This document shows, one piece after another, positions 23,572-37,391 of a DNA stretch of 64,000 nt. This DNA is from Lasioglossum baleicum (lineage: Eukaryota; Arthropoda; Insecta; Hymenoptera; Halictidae), in assembly GCF_051020765.1 (NCBI RefSeq), contig NC_134932.1, forward strand, positions 1,922,001-1,986,000, read 5' to 3'. Within the stretch, counting starts at the first letter, position 1, and the number at the start of each line of letters is the position of its first letter. Both the position numbers and the translations under genes were made by a program. The notes beneath the pieces are model-generated. The model was not told where the DNA came from and ran no database searches. It worked only from the letters and a program-made list of their open reading frames with translations.

Positions 23572-26500
23572 CTAAATGTGGCTTACCCGCGTGATCGGGA
23601 AATCGAGCTGTGCAAGAATAGCAGGAGACGCGACGACAGCGCCGCGGCGGAAAGTCGGAAAGCGCGATGGCGAAGCAGCCATGTTGGAATACGAATTGTT
23701 CAGCTTTACAACTATCACGCGGGTAAGCCGCATTTAGCGAAGAAGCAATATTATACTCTTTGTGTTGAAATGTTCTCTGAACTATCGCGGGGTCCCGTAC
23801 AAAGCCCTTTTTTGCAATTCGCCTCTTGAAACTTTATAAACAGTAAAAGCGTACGTTTTTATAGAATAAATTTATTTCGGTACACTTTTTCCAAAAAAGG
23901 GCTTTGTACGGGACCCCGCGGTAGTTCAGAGAACATTTCAACACAAAGAGCATCAAAAAATATTGCTTCTTCGCTAAATGCGGCTTACCCGCGTGATCGG
24001 GAAATGGAGCAGTGCAAGAATAGCAGGAGACGCGACGACAGCGCCGCGGCGGAAAGTCGGAAAGCGCGATAGCGAAGCAGCCATGTTGGAATACGTATTG
24101 TTCAGCTTTACAACTATCACGCGGGTAAGCCGCATTTAGCGAAGAAGCAATATTTTTTGATGCTCTTTGTGTTGAAATGTTCTCTGAACTATCGCGGGGT
24201 CCCGTACAAAGCCCTTTTTTGCAATTCGCCTCTTGAAACTTTATAAACAGTAAAAGCGTACGTTTTTATAGAATAAATTTATTTCGGTACACTTTTTCCA
24301 AAAAAGGGCTTTGTACGGGACCCCGCGGTAGTTCAGAGAACATTTCAACACAAAGAGCATCAAAAAATATTGCTTCTTCGCTAAATGCGGCTTACCCGCG
24401 TGATCGGGAAATGGAGCAGTGCAAGAATAGCAGGAGACGCGACGACAGCGCCGCGGCGGAAAGTCGGAAAGCGCGATAGCGAAGCAGCCATGTTGGAATA
24501 CGTATTGTTCAGCTTTATAACTATCACGCGGGTAAGCCGCATTTAGCGAAGAAGCAATATTTTTTGATGCTCTTTGTGTTGAAATGTTCTCTGAACTATC
24601 GCGGGGTCCCGTACAAAGCCCTTTTTTGCAATTCGCCTCTTGAAACTTTATAAACAGTAAAAGCGTACGTTTTTATAGAATAAATTTATTTCGGTACACT
24701 TTTTCCAAAAAAGGGCTTTGTACGGGACCCCGCGGTAGTTCAGAGAACATTTCAACACAAAGAGCATCAAAAAATATTGCTTCTTCGCTAAATGCGGCTT
24801 ACCCGCGTGATCGGGAAATGGAGCTGTGCAAGAATAGCAGGAGACGCGACGACAGCGCCGCGGCGGAAAGTCGGAAAGCGCGATAGCGAAGCAGCCATGT
24901 TGGAATACGTATTGTTCAGCTTTATAACTATCACGCGGGTAAGCCGCATTTAGCGAAGAAGCAATATTATTTGATGCTCTTTGTGTTGAAATGTTCTCTG
25001 AACTATCGCGGGGTCCCGTACAAAGCCCTTTTTTGCAATTCGCCTCTTGAAACTTTATAAACAGTAAAAGCGTACGTTTTTATAGAATAAATTTATTTCG
25101 GTACACTTTTTCCAAAAAAGGGCTTTGTACGGGACCCCGCGGTAGTTCAGAGAACATTTCAACACAAAGAGCATCAAAAAATATTGCTTCTTCGCTAAAT
25201 GCGGCTTACCCGCGTGATCGGGAAATGGAGCAGTGCAAGAATAGCAGGAGACGCGACGACAGCGCCGCGGCGGAAAGTCGGAAAGCGCGATAGCGAAGCA
25301 GCCATGTTGGAATACGTATTGTTCAGCTTTACAACTATCACGCGGGTAAGCCGCATTTAGCGAAGAAGCAATATTATTTGATGTTCTTTGTGTTGAAATG
25401 TTCTCTGAACTATCGCGGGGTCCCGTACAAAGCCCTTTTTTGCAATTCGCCTCTTGAAACTTTATAAACAGTAAAAGCGTACGTTTTTATAAAATAAATT
25501 TATTTCGGTACACTTTTTCCAAAAAAGGGCTTTGTACGGGACCCCGCGGTAGTTCAGAGAACATTTCAACACAAAGAGCATCAAAAAATATTGCTTCTTC
25601 GCTAAATGCGGCGTACCCGCGTGATCGGGAAATGGAGCAGTGCAAGAATAGCAGGAGACGCGACGACAGCGCCGCGGCGGAAAGTCGGAAAGCGCGATAG
25701 CGAAGCAGCCATGTTGGAATACGTATTGTTCAGCTTTACAACTATCACGCGGGTAAGCCGCATTTAGCGAAGAAGCAATATTATTTGATGTTCTTTGTGT
25801 TGAAATGTTCTCTGAACTATCGCGGAGTCCCGTACAAAGCCCTTTTTTGCAATTCGCCTCTTGAAACTTTATAAACAGTAAAAGCGTACGTTTTTATAGA
25901 ATAAATTTATTTCGGTACACTTTTTCCAAAAAAGGGCTTTGTACGGGACCCCGCGGTAGTTCAGAGAACATTTCAACACAAAGAGCATCAAAAAATATTG
26001 CTTCTTCGCTAAATGCGGCTTACCCGCGTGATCGGGAAATGGAGCTGTGCAAGAATAGCAGGAGACGCGACGACAGCGCCGCGGCGGAAAGTCGGAAAGC
26101 GCGATAGCGAAGCAGCTATGTTGGAATACGAAATGTTCAGCTTTATAACTATCACGCGGGTAAGCCGCATTTAGCGAAGAAGCAATATTATTTGATGCTC
26201 TTTGTGTTGAAATGTTCTCTGAACTATCGCGGGGTCCCGTACAAAGCCCTTTTTTGCAATTCGCCTCTTGAAACTTTATAAACGGTAAAAGCGTACGTTT
26301 TTATAGAATACATTTATTTCCCTACACTTTTCCCAAAAAAGGGCTTTGTACGGGACCCCGCGGTAGTTCAGAGAACATTTCAACACAAAGAGCATAAATA
26401 ATATTGCTTCTTCGCTAAATGTGGCTTACCCGCGTGATCGGGAAATCGAGCTGTGCAAGAATAGCAGGAGACGCGACGACAGCGCCGCGGCGGAAAGTCG

Positions 26501-29258
26501 GAAAGCGCGATGGCGAAGCAGCCATGTTGGAATACGAATTGTTCAGCTTTACAACTATCACGCGGGTAAGCCGCATTTAGCGAAGATGCAATATTATACT
26601 CTTTGTGTTGAAATGTTCTCTGAACTATCGCGGGGTCCCGTACAAAGCCCTTTTTTGCAATTCGCCTCTTGAAACTTTATAAACAGTAAAAGCGTACGTT
26701 TTTATAGAATAAATTTATTTCGGTACACTTTTTCCAAAAAAGGGCTTTGTACGGGACCCCGCGGTAGTTCAGAGAACATTTCAACACAAAGAGCATCAAA
26801 AAATATTGCTTCTTCGCTAAATGCGGCTTACCCGCGTGATCGGGAAATGGAGCAGTGCAAGAATAGCAGGAGACGCGACGACAGCGCCGCGGCGGAAAGT
26901 CGGAAAGCGCGATAGCGAAGCAGCCATGTTGGAATACGTATTGTTCAGCTTTACAACTATCACGCGGGTAAGCCGCATTTAGCGAAGAAGCAATATTATT
27001 TGATGCTCTTTGTGTTGAAATGTTCTCTGAACTATCGCGGGGTCTCGTACAAAGCCCTTTTTTGCAATTCGCCTCTTGAAACTTTATAAACAGTAAAAGC
27101 GTACGTTTTTATAGAATAAATTTATTTCGGTACACTTTTTCCAAAAAAGGGCTTTGTACGGGACCCCGCGGTAGTTCAGAGAACATTTCAACACAAAGAG
27201 CATAAAAAAATATTCCTTCTTCGCTAAATGTGGCTTACCCGCGTGATCGGGAAATGGAGCTGTGCAAGAATAGCAGGAGACGCGACGACAGCGCCGCGGC
27301 GGAAAGTCGGAAAGCGCGATAGCGAAGCAGCCATGTTGGAATACGTATTGTTCAGCTTTACAACTATCACGCGGGTAAGCCGCATTTAGCGAAGAAGCAA
27401 TATTATTTGATGCTCTTTGTGTTGAAATGTTCTCTGAACTATCGCGGGGTCCCGTACAAAGCCCTTTTTTGCAATTCGCCTCTTGAAACTTTATAAACAG
27501 TAAAAGCGTACGTTTTTATAGAATAAATTTATTTCGGTACACTTTTTCCAAAAAAGGGCTTTGTACGGGACCCCGCGGTAGTTCAGAGAACATTTCAACA
27601 CAAAGAGCATCAAAAAATATTGCTTCTTCGCTAAATGCGGCTTACCCGCGTGATCGGGAAATGGAGCTGTGCAAGAATAGCAGGAGACGCGACGACAGCG
27701 CCGCGGCGGAAAGTCGGAAAGCGCGATAGCGAAGCAGCCATGTTGGAATACGTATTGTTCAGCTTTACAACTATCACGCGGGTAAGCCGCATTTAGCGAA
27801 GAAGCAATATTATTTGATGCTCTTTGTGTTGAAATGTTCTCTGAACTATCGCGGGGTCCCGTACAAAGCCCTTTTTTGCAATTCGCCTCTTGAAACTTTA
27901 TAAACAGTAAAAGCGTACGTTTTTATAGAATAAATTTATTTCGGTACACTTTTTCCAAAAAAGGGCTTTGTACGGGACCCCGCGGTAGTTCAGAGAACAT
28001 TTCAACACAAAGAGCATCAAAAAATATTGCTTCTTCGCTAAATGCGGCTTACCCGCGTGATCGGGAAATGGAGCAGTGCAAGAATAGCAGGAGACGCGAC
28101 GACAGCGCCGCGGCGGAAAGTCGGAAAGCGCGATAGCGAAGCAGCCATGTTGGAATACGTATTGTTCAGCTTTACAACTATCACGCGGGTAAGCCGCATT
28201 TAGCGAAGAAGCAATATTATTTGATGTTCTTTGTGTTGAAATGTTCTCTGAACTATCGCGGGGTCCCGTACAAAGCCCTTTTTTGCAATTCGCCTCTTGA
28301 AACTTTATAAACAGTAAAAGCGTACGTTTTTATAAAATAAATTTATTTCGGTACACTTTTTCCAAAAAAGGGCTTTGTACGGGACCCCGCGGTAGTTCAG
28401 AGAACATTTCAACACAAAGAGCATCAAAAAATATTGCTTCTTCGCTAAATGCGGCTTACCCGCGTGATCGGGAAATGGAGCTGTGCAAGAATAGCAGGAG
28501 ACGCGACGACAGCGCCGCGGCGGAAAGTCGGAAAGCGCGATAGCGAAGCAGCTATGTTGGAATACGAAATGTTCAGCTTTATAACTATCACGCGGGTAAG
28601 CCGCATTTAGCGAAGAAGCAATATTATTTGATGCTCTTTGTGTTGAAATGTTCTCTGAACTTTCGCGGGGTCCCGTACAAAGCCCTTTTTTGCAATTCGC
28701 CTCTTGAAACTTTATAAACGGTAAAAGCGTACGTTTTTATAGAATACATTTATTTCCCTACACTTTTCCCAAGAAAGGGCTTTGTACGGGACCCCGCGGT
28801 AGTTCAGAGAACATTTCAACACAAAGAGCATCAAAAAATATTGCTTCTTCGCTAAATGCGGCTTACCCGCGTGATCGGGAAATGGAGCAGTGCAAGAATA
28901 GCAGGAGACGCGACGACAGCGCCGCGGCGGAAAGTCGGAAACCGCGATAGCGAAGCAGCCATGTTGGAATACGTATTGTTCAGCTTTACAACTATCACGC
29001 GGGTAAGCCGCATTTAGCGAAGAAGCAATATTATTTGATGCTCTTTGTGTTGAAATGTTCTCTGAACTATCGCGGGGTCTCGTACAAAGCCCTTTTTTGC
29101 AATTCGCCTCTTGAAACTTTATAAACAGTAAAAGCGTACGTTTTTATAGAATAAATTTATTTCGGTACACTTTTTCCAAAAAAGGGCTTTGTACGGGACC
29201 CCGCGGTAGTTCAGAGAACATTTCAACACAAAGAGCATAAAAAAATATTCCTTCTTCG
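23572..29258 (+). repeat. Monomers 59-72, region with 6-, 7- and 18-monomer offsets
   Basis: Deletion monomers 59 and 66 are 7 monomers apart (2,843 bp). Monomer 66 matches 84 and 68 matches 86, at 7,320 bp. Adjacent monomers 60 and 61 share the rare 'atattttttgatg', which suggests a recent single-monomer duplication. Monomers 65 and 71 share 'acgaaatgttc' and are 2,436 bp (6 monomers) apart. Monomer 64 starts 'gcggcgtaccc'. Monomers 67 and 72 share 'ggggtctcgtac'. Confidence 0.82.
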
Positions 29259-32200
29259 CTAAATGTGGCTTACCCGCGTGATCGGGAAATGGAGCTGTGC
29301 AAGAATAGCAGGAGACGCGACGACAGCGCCGCGGCGGAAAGTCGGAAAGCGCGATAGCGAAGCAGCCATGTTGGAATACGTATTGTTCAGCTTTACAACT
29401 ATCACGCGGGTAAGCCGCATTTAGCGAAGAAGCAATATTATTTGATGCTCTTTGTGTTGAAATGTTCTCTGAACTATCGCGGGGTCCCGTACAAAGCCCT
29501 TTTTTGCAATTCGCCTCTTGAAACTTTATATACAGTAAAAGCGTACGTTTTTATAGAATAAATTTATTTCGGTACACTTTTTCCAAAAAAGGGCTTTGTA
29601 CGGGACCCCGCGGTAGTTCAGAGAACATTTCAACAAAAAGAGCATCAAAAAATATTGCTTCTTCGCTAAATGCGGCTTACCCGCGTGATCGGGAAATGGA
29701 GCAGTGCAAGAATAGCAGGAGACGCGACGACAGCGCCGCGGCGGAAAGTCGGAAAGCGCGATAGCGAAGCAGCCATGTTGGAATACGTATTGTTCAGCTT
29801 TACAACTATCACGCGGGTAAGCCGCATTTAGCGAAGAAGCAATATTATTTGATGCTCTTTGTGTTGAAATGTTCTCTGAACTATCGCGGGGTCCCGTACA
29901 AAGCCCTTTTTTGCAATTCGCCTCTTGAAACTTTATAAACAGTAAAAGCGTACGTTTTTATAGAATAAATTTATTTCGGTACACTTTTTCCAAAAAAGGG
30001 CTTTGTACGGGACCCCGCGGTAGTTCAGAGAACATTTCAACACAAAGAGCATCAAAAAATATTGCTTCTTCGCTAAATGCGGCTTACCCGCGTGATCGGG
30101 AAATGGAGCAGTGCAAGAATAGCAGGAGACGCGACGACAGCGCCGCGGCGGAAAGTCGGAAAGCGCGATAGCGAAGCAGCCATGTTGGAATACGTATTGT
30201 TCAGCTTTACAACTATCACGCGGGTAAGCCGCATTTAGCGAAGAAGCAATATTATTTGATGCTCTTTGTGTTGAAATGTTCTCTGAACTATCGCGGGGTC
30301 TCGTACAAAGCCCTTTTTTGCAATTCGCCTCTTGAAACTTTATAAACAGTAAAAGCGTACGTTTTTATAGAATACATTTATTTCGGTACACTTTTTCCAA
30401 AAAAGGGCTTTGTACGGGACCCCGCGGTAGTTCAGAGAACATTTCAACACAAAGAGCATAAAAAAATATTCCTTCTTCGCTAAATGTGGCTTATCCGCGT
30501 GATCGGGAAATGGAGCTGTGCAAGAATAGCAGGAGACGCGACGACAGCGCCGCGGCGGAAAGTCGGAAAGCGCGATAGCGAAGCAGCCATGTTGGAATAC
30601 GTATTGTTCAGCTTTACAACTATCACGCGGGTAAGCCGCATTTAGCGAAGAAGCAATATTATTTGATGCTCTTTGTGTTGAAATGTTCTCTGAACTATCG
30701 CGGGGTCCCGTACAAAGCCCTTTTTTGCAATTCGCCTCTTGAAACTTTATATACAGTAAAAGCGTACGTTTTTATAGAATAAATTTATTTCGGTACACTT
30801 TTTCCAAAAAAGGGCTTTGTACGGGACCCCGCGGTAGTTCAGAGAACATTTCAACAAAAAGAGCATCAAAAAATATTGCTTCTTCGCTAAATGCGGCTTA
30901 CCCGCGTGATCGGGAAATGGAGCAGTGCAAGAATAGCAGGAGACGCGACGACAGCGCCGCGGCGGAAAGTCGGAAAGCGCGATAGCGAAGCAGCCATGTT
31001 GGAATACGTATTGTTCAGCTTTACAACTATCACGCGGGTAAGCCGCATTTAGCGAAGAAGCAATATTATTTGATGCTCTTTGTGTTGAAATGTTCTCTGA
31101 ACTATCGCGGGGTCCCGTACAAAGCCCTTTTTTGCAATTCGCCTCTTGAAACTTTATAAACAGTAAAAGCGTACGTTTTTATAGAATAAATTTATTTCGG
31201 TACACTTTTTCCAAAAAAGGGCTTTGTACGGGACCCCGCGGTAGTTCAGAGAACATTTCAACACAAAGAGCATCAAAAAATATTGCTTCTTCGCTAAATG
31301 CGGCTTACCCGCGTGATCGGGAAATGGAGCAGTGCAAGAATAGCAGGAGACGCGACGACAGCGCCGCGGCGGAAAGTCGGAAAGCGCGATAGCGAAGCAG
31401 CCATGTTGGAATACGTATTGTTCAGCTTTACAACTATCACGCGGGTAAGCCGCATTTAGCGAAGAAGCAATATTATTTGATGCTCTTTGTGTTGAAATGT
31501 TCTCTGAACTATCGCGGGGTCTCGTACAAAGCCCTTTTTTGCAATTCGCCTCTTGAAACTTTATAAACAGTAAAAGCGTACGTTTTTATAGAATACATTT
31601 ATTTCGGTACACTTTTTCCAAAAAAGGGCTTTGTACGGGACCCCGCGGTAGTTCAGAGAACATTTCAACACAAAGAGCATAAAAAAATATTCCTTCTTCG
31701 CTAAATGTGGCTTATCCGCGTGATCGGGAAATGGAGCTGTGCAAGAATAGCAGGAGACGCGACGACAGCGCCGCGGCGGAAAGTCGGAAAGCGCGATAGC
31801 GAAGCAGCCATGTTGGAATACGTATTGTTCAGCTTTACAACTATCACGCGGGTAAGCCGCATTTAGCGAAGAAGCAATATTATTTGATGCTCTTTGTGTT
31901 GAAATGTTCTCTGAACTATCGCGGGGTCCCGTACAAAGCCCTTTTTTGCAATTCGCCTCTTGAAACTTTATAAACAGTAAAAGCGTACGTTTTTATAGAA
32001 TAAATTTATTTCGGTACACTTTTTCCAAAAAAGGGCTTTGTACGGGACCCCGCGGTAGTTCAGAGAACATTTCAACACAAAGAGCATCAAAAAATATTGC
32101 TTCTTCGCTAAATGCGGCTTACCCGCGTGATCGGGAAATGGAGCAGTGCAAGAATAGCAGGAGACGCGACGACAGCGCCGCGGCGGAAAGTCGGAAAGCG

Positions 32201-32921
32201 CGATAGCGAAGCAGCCATGTTGGAATACGTATTGTTCAGCTTTACAACTATCACGCGGGTAAGCCGCATTTAGCGAAGAAGCAATATTATTTGATGCTCT
32301 TTGTGTTGAAATGTTCTCTGAACTATCGCGGGGTCCCGTACAAAGCCCTTTTTTGCAATTCGCCTCTTGAAACTTTATAAACAGTAAAAGCGTACGTTTT
32401 TATAGAATAAATTTATTTCGGTACACTTTTTCCAAAAAAGGGCTTTGTACGGGACCCCGCGGTAGTTCAGAGAACATTTCAACACAAAGAGCATCAAAAA
32501 ATATTGCTTCTTCGCTAAATGCGGCTTACCCGCGTGATCGGGAAATGGAGCAGTGCAAGAATAGCAGGAGACGCGACGACAGCGCCGCGGCGGAAAGTCG
32601 GAAAGCCCGATAGCGAAGCAGCCATGTTGGAATACGTATTGTTCAGCTTTACAACTATCACGCGGGTAAGCCGCATTTAGCGAAGAAGCAATATTATTTG
32701 ATGTTCTTTGTGTTGAAATGTTCTCTGAACTATCGCGGGGTCCCGTACAAAGCCCTTTTTTGCAATTCGCCTCTTGAAACTTTATAAACAGTAAAAGCGT
32801 ACGTTTTTATAAAATAAATTTATTTCGGTACACTTTTTCCAAAAAAGGGCTTTGTACGGGACCCCGCGGTAGTTCAGAGAACATTTCAACACAAAGAGAA
32901 TCAAAAAATATTGCTTCTTCG
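29259..32921 (+). repeat. Trimer higher-order repeat, 1,221-bp period, three copies
   Basis: Copies are 29259-30479, 30480-31700 and 31701-32921, each exactly 1,221 bp. Copies 1 and 2 share 'tttatatacag', 'caacaaaaagagc' and a hybrid loop2 with 'gaatacattt' followed by 'atttcggtac'. Copies 2 and 3 share 'ggcttatccgcg' (30488 and 31709). The 'ggggtctcgtac' marker recurs near 29076, 30297 and 31518. Copy 3 lacks the 'tatatacag' and 'caacaaaaag' changes, so the copies are staggered rather than identical. Confidence 0.9.
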
Positions 32922-35900
32922 CTAAATGCGGCTTACCCGCGTGATCGGGAAATGGAGCTGTGCAAGAATAGCAGGAGACGCGACGACAGCGCCGCGGCGG
33001 AAAGTCGGAAAGCGCGATAGCGAAGCAGCCATGTTGGAATACGTATTGTTCAGCTTTACAACTATCACGCGGGTAAGCCGCATTTAGCGAAGAAGCAATA
33101 TTATTTGATGCTCTTTGTGTTGAAATGTTCTCTGAACTATCGCGGGGTCCCGTACAAAGCCCTTTTTTGCAATTCGCCTCTTGAAACTTTATAAACAGTA
33201 AAAGCGTACGTTTTTATAGAATAAATTTATTTCGGTACACTTTTTCCAAAAAAGGGCTTTGTACGGGACCCCGCGGTAGTTCAGAGAACATTTCAACACA
33301 AAGAGCATAAAAAAATATTGCTTCTTCGCTAAATGCGGCTTACCCGCGTGATCGGGAAATCGAGCTGTGCAAGAATAGCAGGAGACGCGACGACAGCGCC
33401 GCGGCGGAAAGTCGGAAAGCGCGATAGCGAAGCAGCTATGTTGGAATACGAATTGTTCAGCTTTATAACTATCACGCGGGTAAGCCGCATTTAGCGAAGA
33501 AGCAATATTATTTGATGCTCTTTGTGTTGAAATGTTCTCTGAACTATCGCGGGGTCCCGTACAAAGACCTTTTTTGCAATTCGCCTCTTGAAACTTTATA
33601 AACGGTAAAAGCGTACGTTTTTATAGAATACATTTATTTCCCTACACTTTTCCCAAAAAAGGGCTTTGTACGGGACCCCGCGGTAGTTCAGAGAACATTT
33701 CAACACAAAGAGCATAAATAATATTGCTTCTTCGCTAAATGTGGCTTACCCGCGTGATCGGGAAATCGAGCTGTGCAAGAATAGCAGGAGACGCGACGAC
33801 AGCGCCGCGGCGGAAAGTCGGAAAGCGCGATGGCGAAGCAGCCATGTTGGAATACGAATTGTTCAGCTTTACAACTATCACGCGGGTAAGCCGCATTTAG
33901 CGAAGAAGCAATATTATACTCTTTGTGTTGAAATGTTCTCTGAACTATCGCGGGGTCCCGTACAAAGCCCTTTTTTGCAATTCGCCTCTTGAAACTTTAT
34001 AAACAGTAAAAGCGTACGTTTTTATAGAATAAATTTATTTCGGTACACTTTTTCCAAAAAAGGGCTTTGTACGGGACCCCGCGGTAGTTCAGAGAACATT
34101 TCAACACAAAGACCATCAAAAAATATTGCTTCTTCGCTAAATGCGGCTTACCCGCGTGATCGGGAAATGGAGCAGTGCAAGAATAGCAGGAGACGCGACG
34201 ACAGCGCCGCGGCGGAAAGTCGGAAAGCGCGATAGCGAAGCAGCCATGTTGGAATACGTATTGTTCAGCTTTACAACTATCACGCGGGTAAGCCGCATTT
34301 AGCGAAGAAGCAATATTATTTGATGCTCTTTGTGTTGAAATGTTCTCTGAACTATCGCGGGGTCCCGTACAAAGCCCTTTTTTGCAATTCGCCTCTTGAA
34401 ACTTTATAAACAGTAAAAGCGTACGTTTTTATAGAATAAATTTATTTCGGTACACTTTTTCCAAAAAAGGGCTTTGTACGGGACCCCGCGGTAGTTCAGA
34501 GAACATTTCAACACAAAGAGCATAAAAAAATATTCCTTCTTCGCTAAATGTGGCTTACCCGCGTGATCGGGAAATGGAGCTGTGCAAGAATAGCAGGAGA
34601 CGCGACGACAGCGCCGCGGCGGAAAGTCGGAAAGCGCGATAGCGAAGCAGCCATGTTGGAATACGTATTGTTCAGCTTTACAACTGTCACGCGGGTAAGC
34701 CGCATTTAGCGAAGAAGCAATATTATTTGATGCTCTTTGTGTTGAAATGTTCTCTGAACTATCGCGGGGTCCCGTACAAAGCCCTTTTTTGCAATTCGCC
34801 TCTTGAAACTTTATAAACAGTAAAAGCGTACGTTTTTATAGAATAAATTTATTTCGGTACACTTTTTCCAAAAAAGGGCTTTGTACGGGACCCCGCGGTA
34901 GTTCAGAGAACATTTCAACACAAAGAGCATCAAAAAATATTGCTTCTTCGCTAAATGCGGCTTACCCGCGTGATCGGGAAATGGAGCAGTGCAAGAATAG
35001 CAGGAGACGCGACGACAGCGCCGCGGCGGAAAGTCGGAAAGCGCGATAGCGAAGCAGCCATGTTGGAATACGTATTGTTCAGCTTTACAACTATCACGCG
35101 GGTAAGCCGCATTTAGCGAAGAAGCAATATTATTTGATGTTCTTTGTGTTGAAATGTTCTCTGAACAATCGCGGGGTCCCGTACAAAGCCCTTTTTTGCA
35201 ATTCGCCTCTTGAAACTTTATAAACAGTAAAAGCGTACGTTTTTATAGAATAAATTTATTTCGGTACACTTTTTCCAAAAAAGGGCTTTGTACGGGACCC
35301 CACGGTAGTTCAGAGAACATTTCAACACAAAGAGCATCAAAAAATATTGCTTCTTCGCTAAATGCGGCTTACCCGCGTGATCGGGAAATGGAGCAGTGCA
35401 AGAATAGCAGGAGACGCGACGACAGCGCCGCGGCGGAAAGTCGGAAAGCGCGATAGCGAAGCAGCCATGTTGGAATACGTATTGTTCAGCTTTACAACTA
35501 TCACGCGGGTAAGCCGCATTTAGCGAAGAAGCAATATTATTTGATGCTCTTTGTGTTGAAATGTTCTCTGAACTATCGCGGGTCCCGTACAAAGCCCTTT
35601 TTTGCAATTCGCCTCTTGAAACTTTATAAACAGTAAAAGCGTACGTTTTTATAGAATAAATTTATTTCGGTACACTTTTTCCAAAAAAGGGCTTTGTACG
35701 GGACCCCGCGGTAGTTCAGAGAACATTTCAACACAAAGAGCATAAAAAAATATTCCTTCTTCGCTAAATGTGGCTTACCCGCGTGATCGGGAAATGGAGC
35801 AGTGCAAGAATAGCAGGAGACGCGACGACAGCGCCGCGGCGGAAAGTCGGAAAGCGCGATAGCGAAGCAGCCATGTTGGAATACGTATTGTTCAGCTTTA

Positions 35901-37391
35901 CAACTATCACGCGGGTAAGCCGCATTTAGCGAAGAAGCAATATTATTTGATGTTCTTTGTGTTGAAATGTTCTCTGAACAATCGCGGGGTCCCGTACAAA
36001 GCCCTTTTTTGCAATTCGCCTCTTGAAACTTTATAAACAGTAAAAGCGTACGTTTTTATAAAATAAATTTATTTCGGTACACTTTTTCCAAAAAAGGGCT
36101 TTGTACGGGACCCCGCGGTAGTTCAGAGAACATTTCAACACAAAGAGCATCAAAAAATATTGCTTCTTCGCTAAATGCGGCTTACCCGCGTGATCGGGAA
36201 ATGGAGCTGTGCAAGAATAGCAGGAGACGCGACGACAGCGCCGCGGCGGAAAGTCGGAAAGCGCGATAGCGAAGCAGCCATGTTGGAATACGTATTGTTC
36301 AGCTTTACAACTATCACGCGGGTAAGCCGCATTTAGCGAAGAAGCAATATTATTTGATGCTCTTTGTGTTGAAATGTTCTCTGAACTATCGCGGGGTCCC
36401 GTACAAAGCCCTTTTTTGCAATTCGCCTCTTGAAACTTTATAAACAGTAAAAGCGTACGTTTTTATAGAATAAATTTATTTCGGTACACTTTTTCCAAAA
36501 AAGGGCTTTGCACGGGACCCCGCGGTAGTTCAGAGAACATTTCAACACAAAGAGCATCAAAAAATATTGCTTCTTCGCTAAATGCGGCTTACCCGCGTGA
36601 TCGGGAAATGGAGCAGTGCAAGAATAGCAGGAGACGCGACGACAGCGCCGCGGCGGAAAGTCGGAAAGCGCGATAGCGAAGCAGATATGTTGGAATACGT
36701 ATTGTTCAGCTTTACAACTATCACGCGGGTAAGCCGCATTTAGCGAAGAAGCAATATTATTTGATGTTCTTTGTGTTGAAATGTTCTCTGAACTATCGCG
36801 GGGTCCCGTACAAAGCCCTTTTTTGCAATTCGCCTCTTGAAACTTTATAAACAGTAAAAGCGTACGTTTTTATAGAATAAATTTATTTCGGTACACTTTT
36901 TCCAAAAAAGGGCTTTGTACGGGACCCCGCGGTAGTTCAGAGAACATTTCAACACAAAGAGCATCAAAAAATATTGCTTCTTCGCTAAATGCGGCTTACC
37001 CGCGTGATCGGGAAATGGAGCTGTGCAAGAATAGCAGGAGACGCGACGACAGCGCCGCGGCGGAAAGTCGGAAAGCGCGATAGCGAAGCAGCCATGTTGG
37101 AATACGTATTGTTCAGCTTTACAACTATCACGCGGGTAAGCCGCATTTAGCGAAGAAGCAATATTATTTGATGCTCTTTGTGTTGAAATGTTCTCTGAAC
37201 TATCGCGGGGTCCCGTACAAAGCCCTTTTTTGCAATTCGCCTCTTGAAACTTTATAAACAGTAAAAGCGTACGTTTTTATAGAATAAATTTATTTCGGTA
37301 CACTTTTTCCAAAAAAGGGCTTTGTACGGGACCCCGCGGTAGTTCAGAGAACATTTCAACACAAAGAGCATCAAAAAATATTGCTTCTTCG
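32922..37391 (+). repeat. Monomers 82-92, mixed region with several private changes
   Basis: Monomers 82-84 form the module 'alpha, beta with gcagctatg, deletion monomer'. Private marks are 'caaagaccttttt' near 33564, 'aaagaccatc' near 34110, 'actgtcacgcgg' near 34684, 'gcccgatagcg' near 32605, 'tttgcacggg' near 36508 and 'gcagatatg' near 36683. Monomers 87 and 89 share 'gaacaatcgcgg' two units apart. Monomer 88 has 'ccccacggtag' near 35300 and a 1-bp deletion in its right arm ('atcgcgggtccc' near 35576), which makes it 406 bp. Confidence 0.82.
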
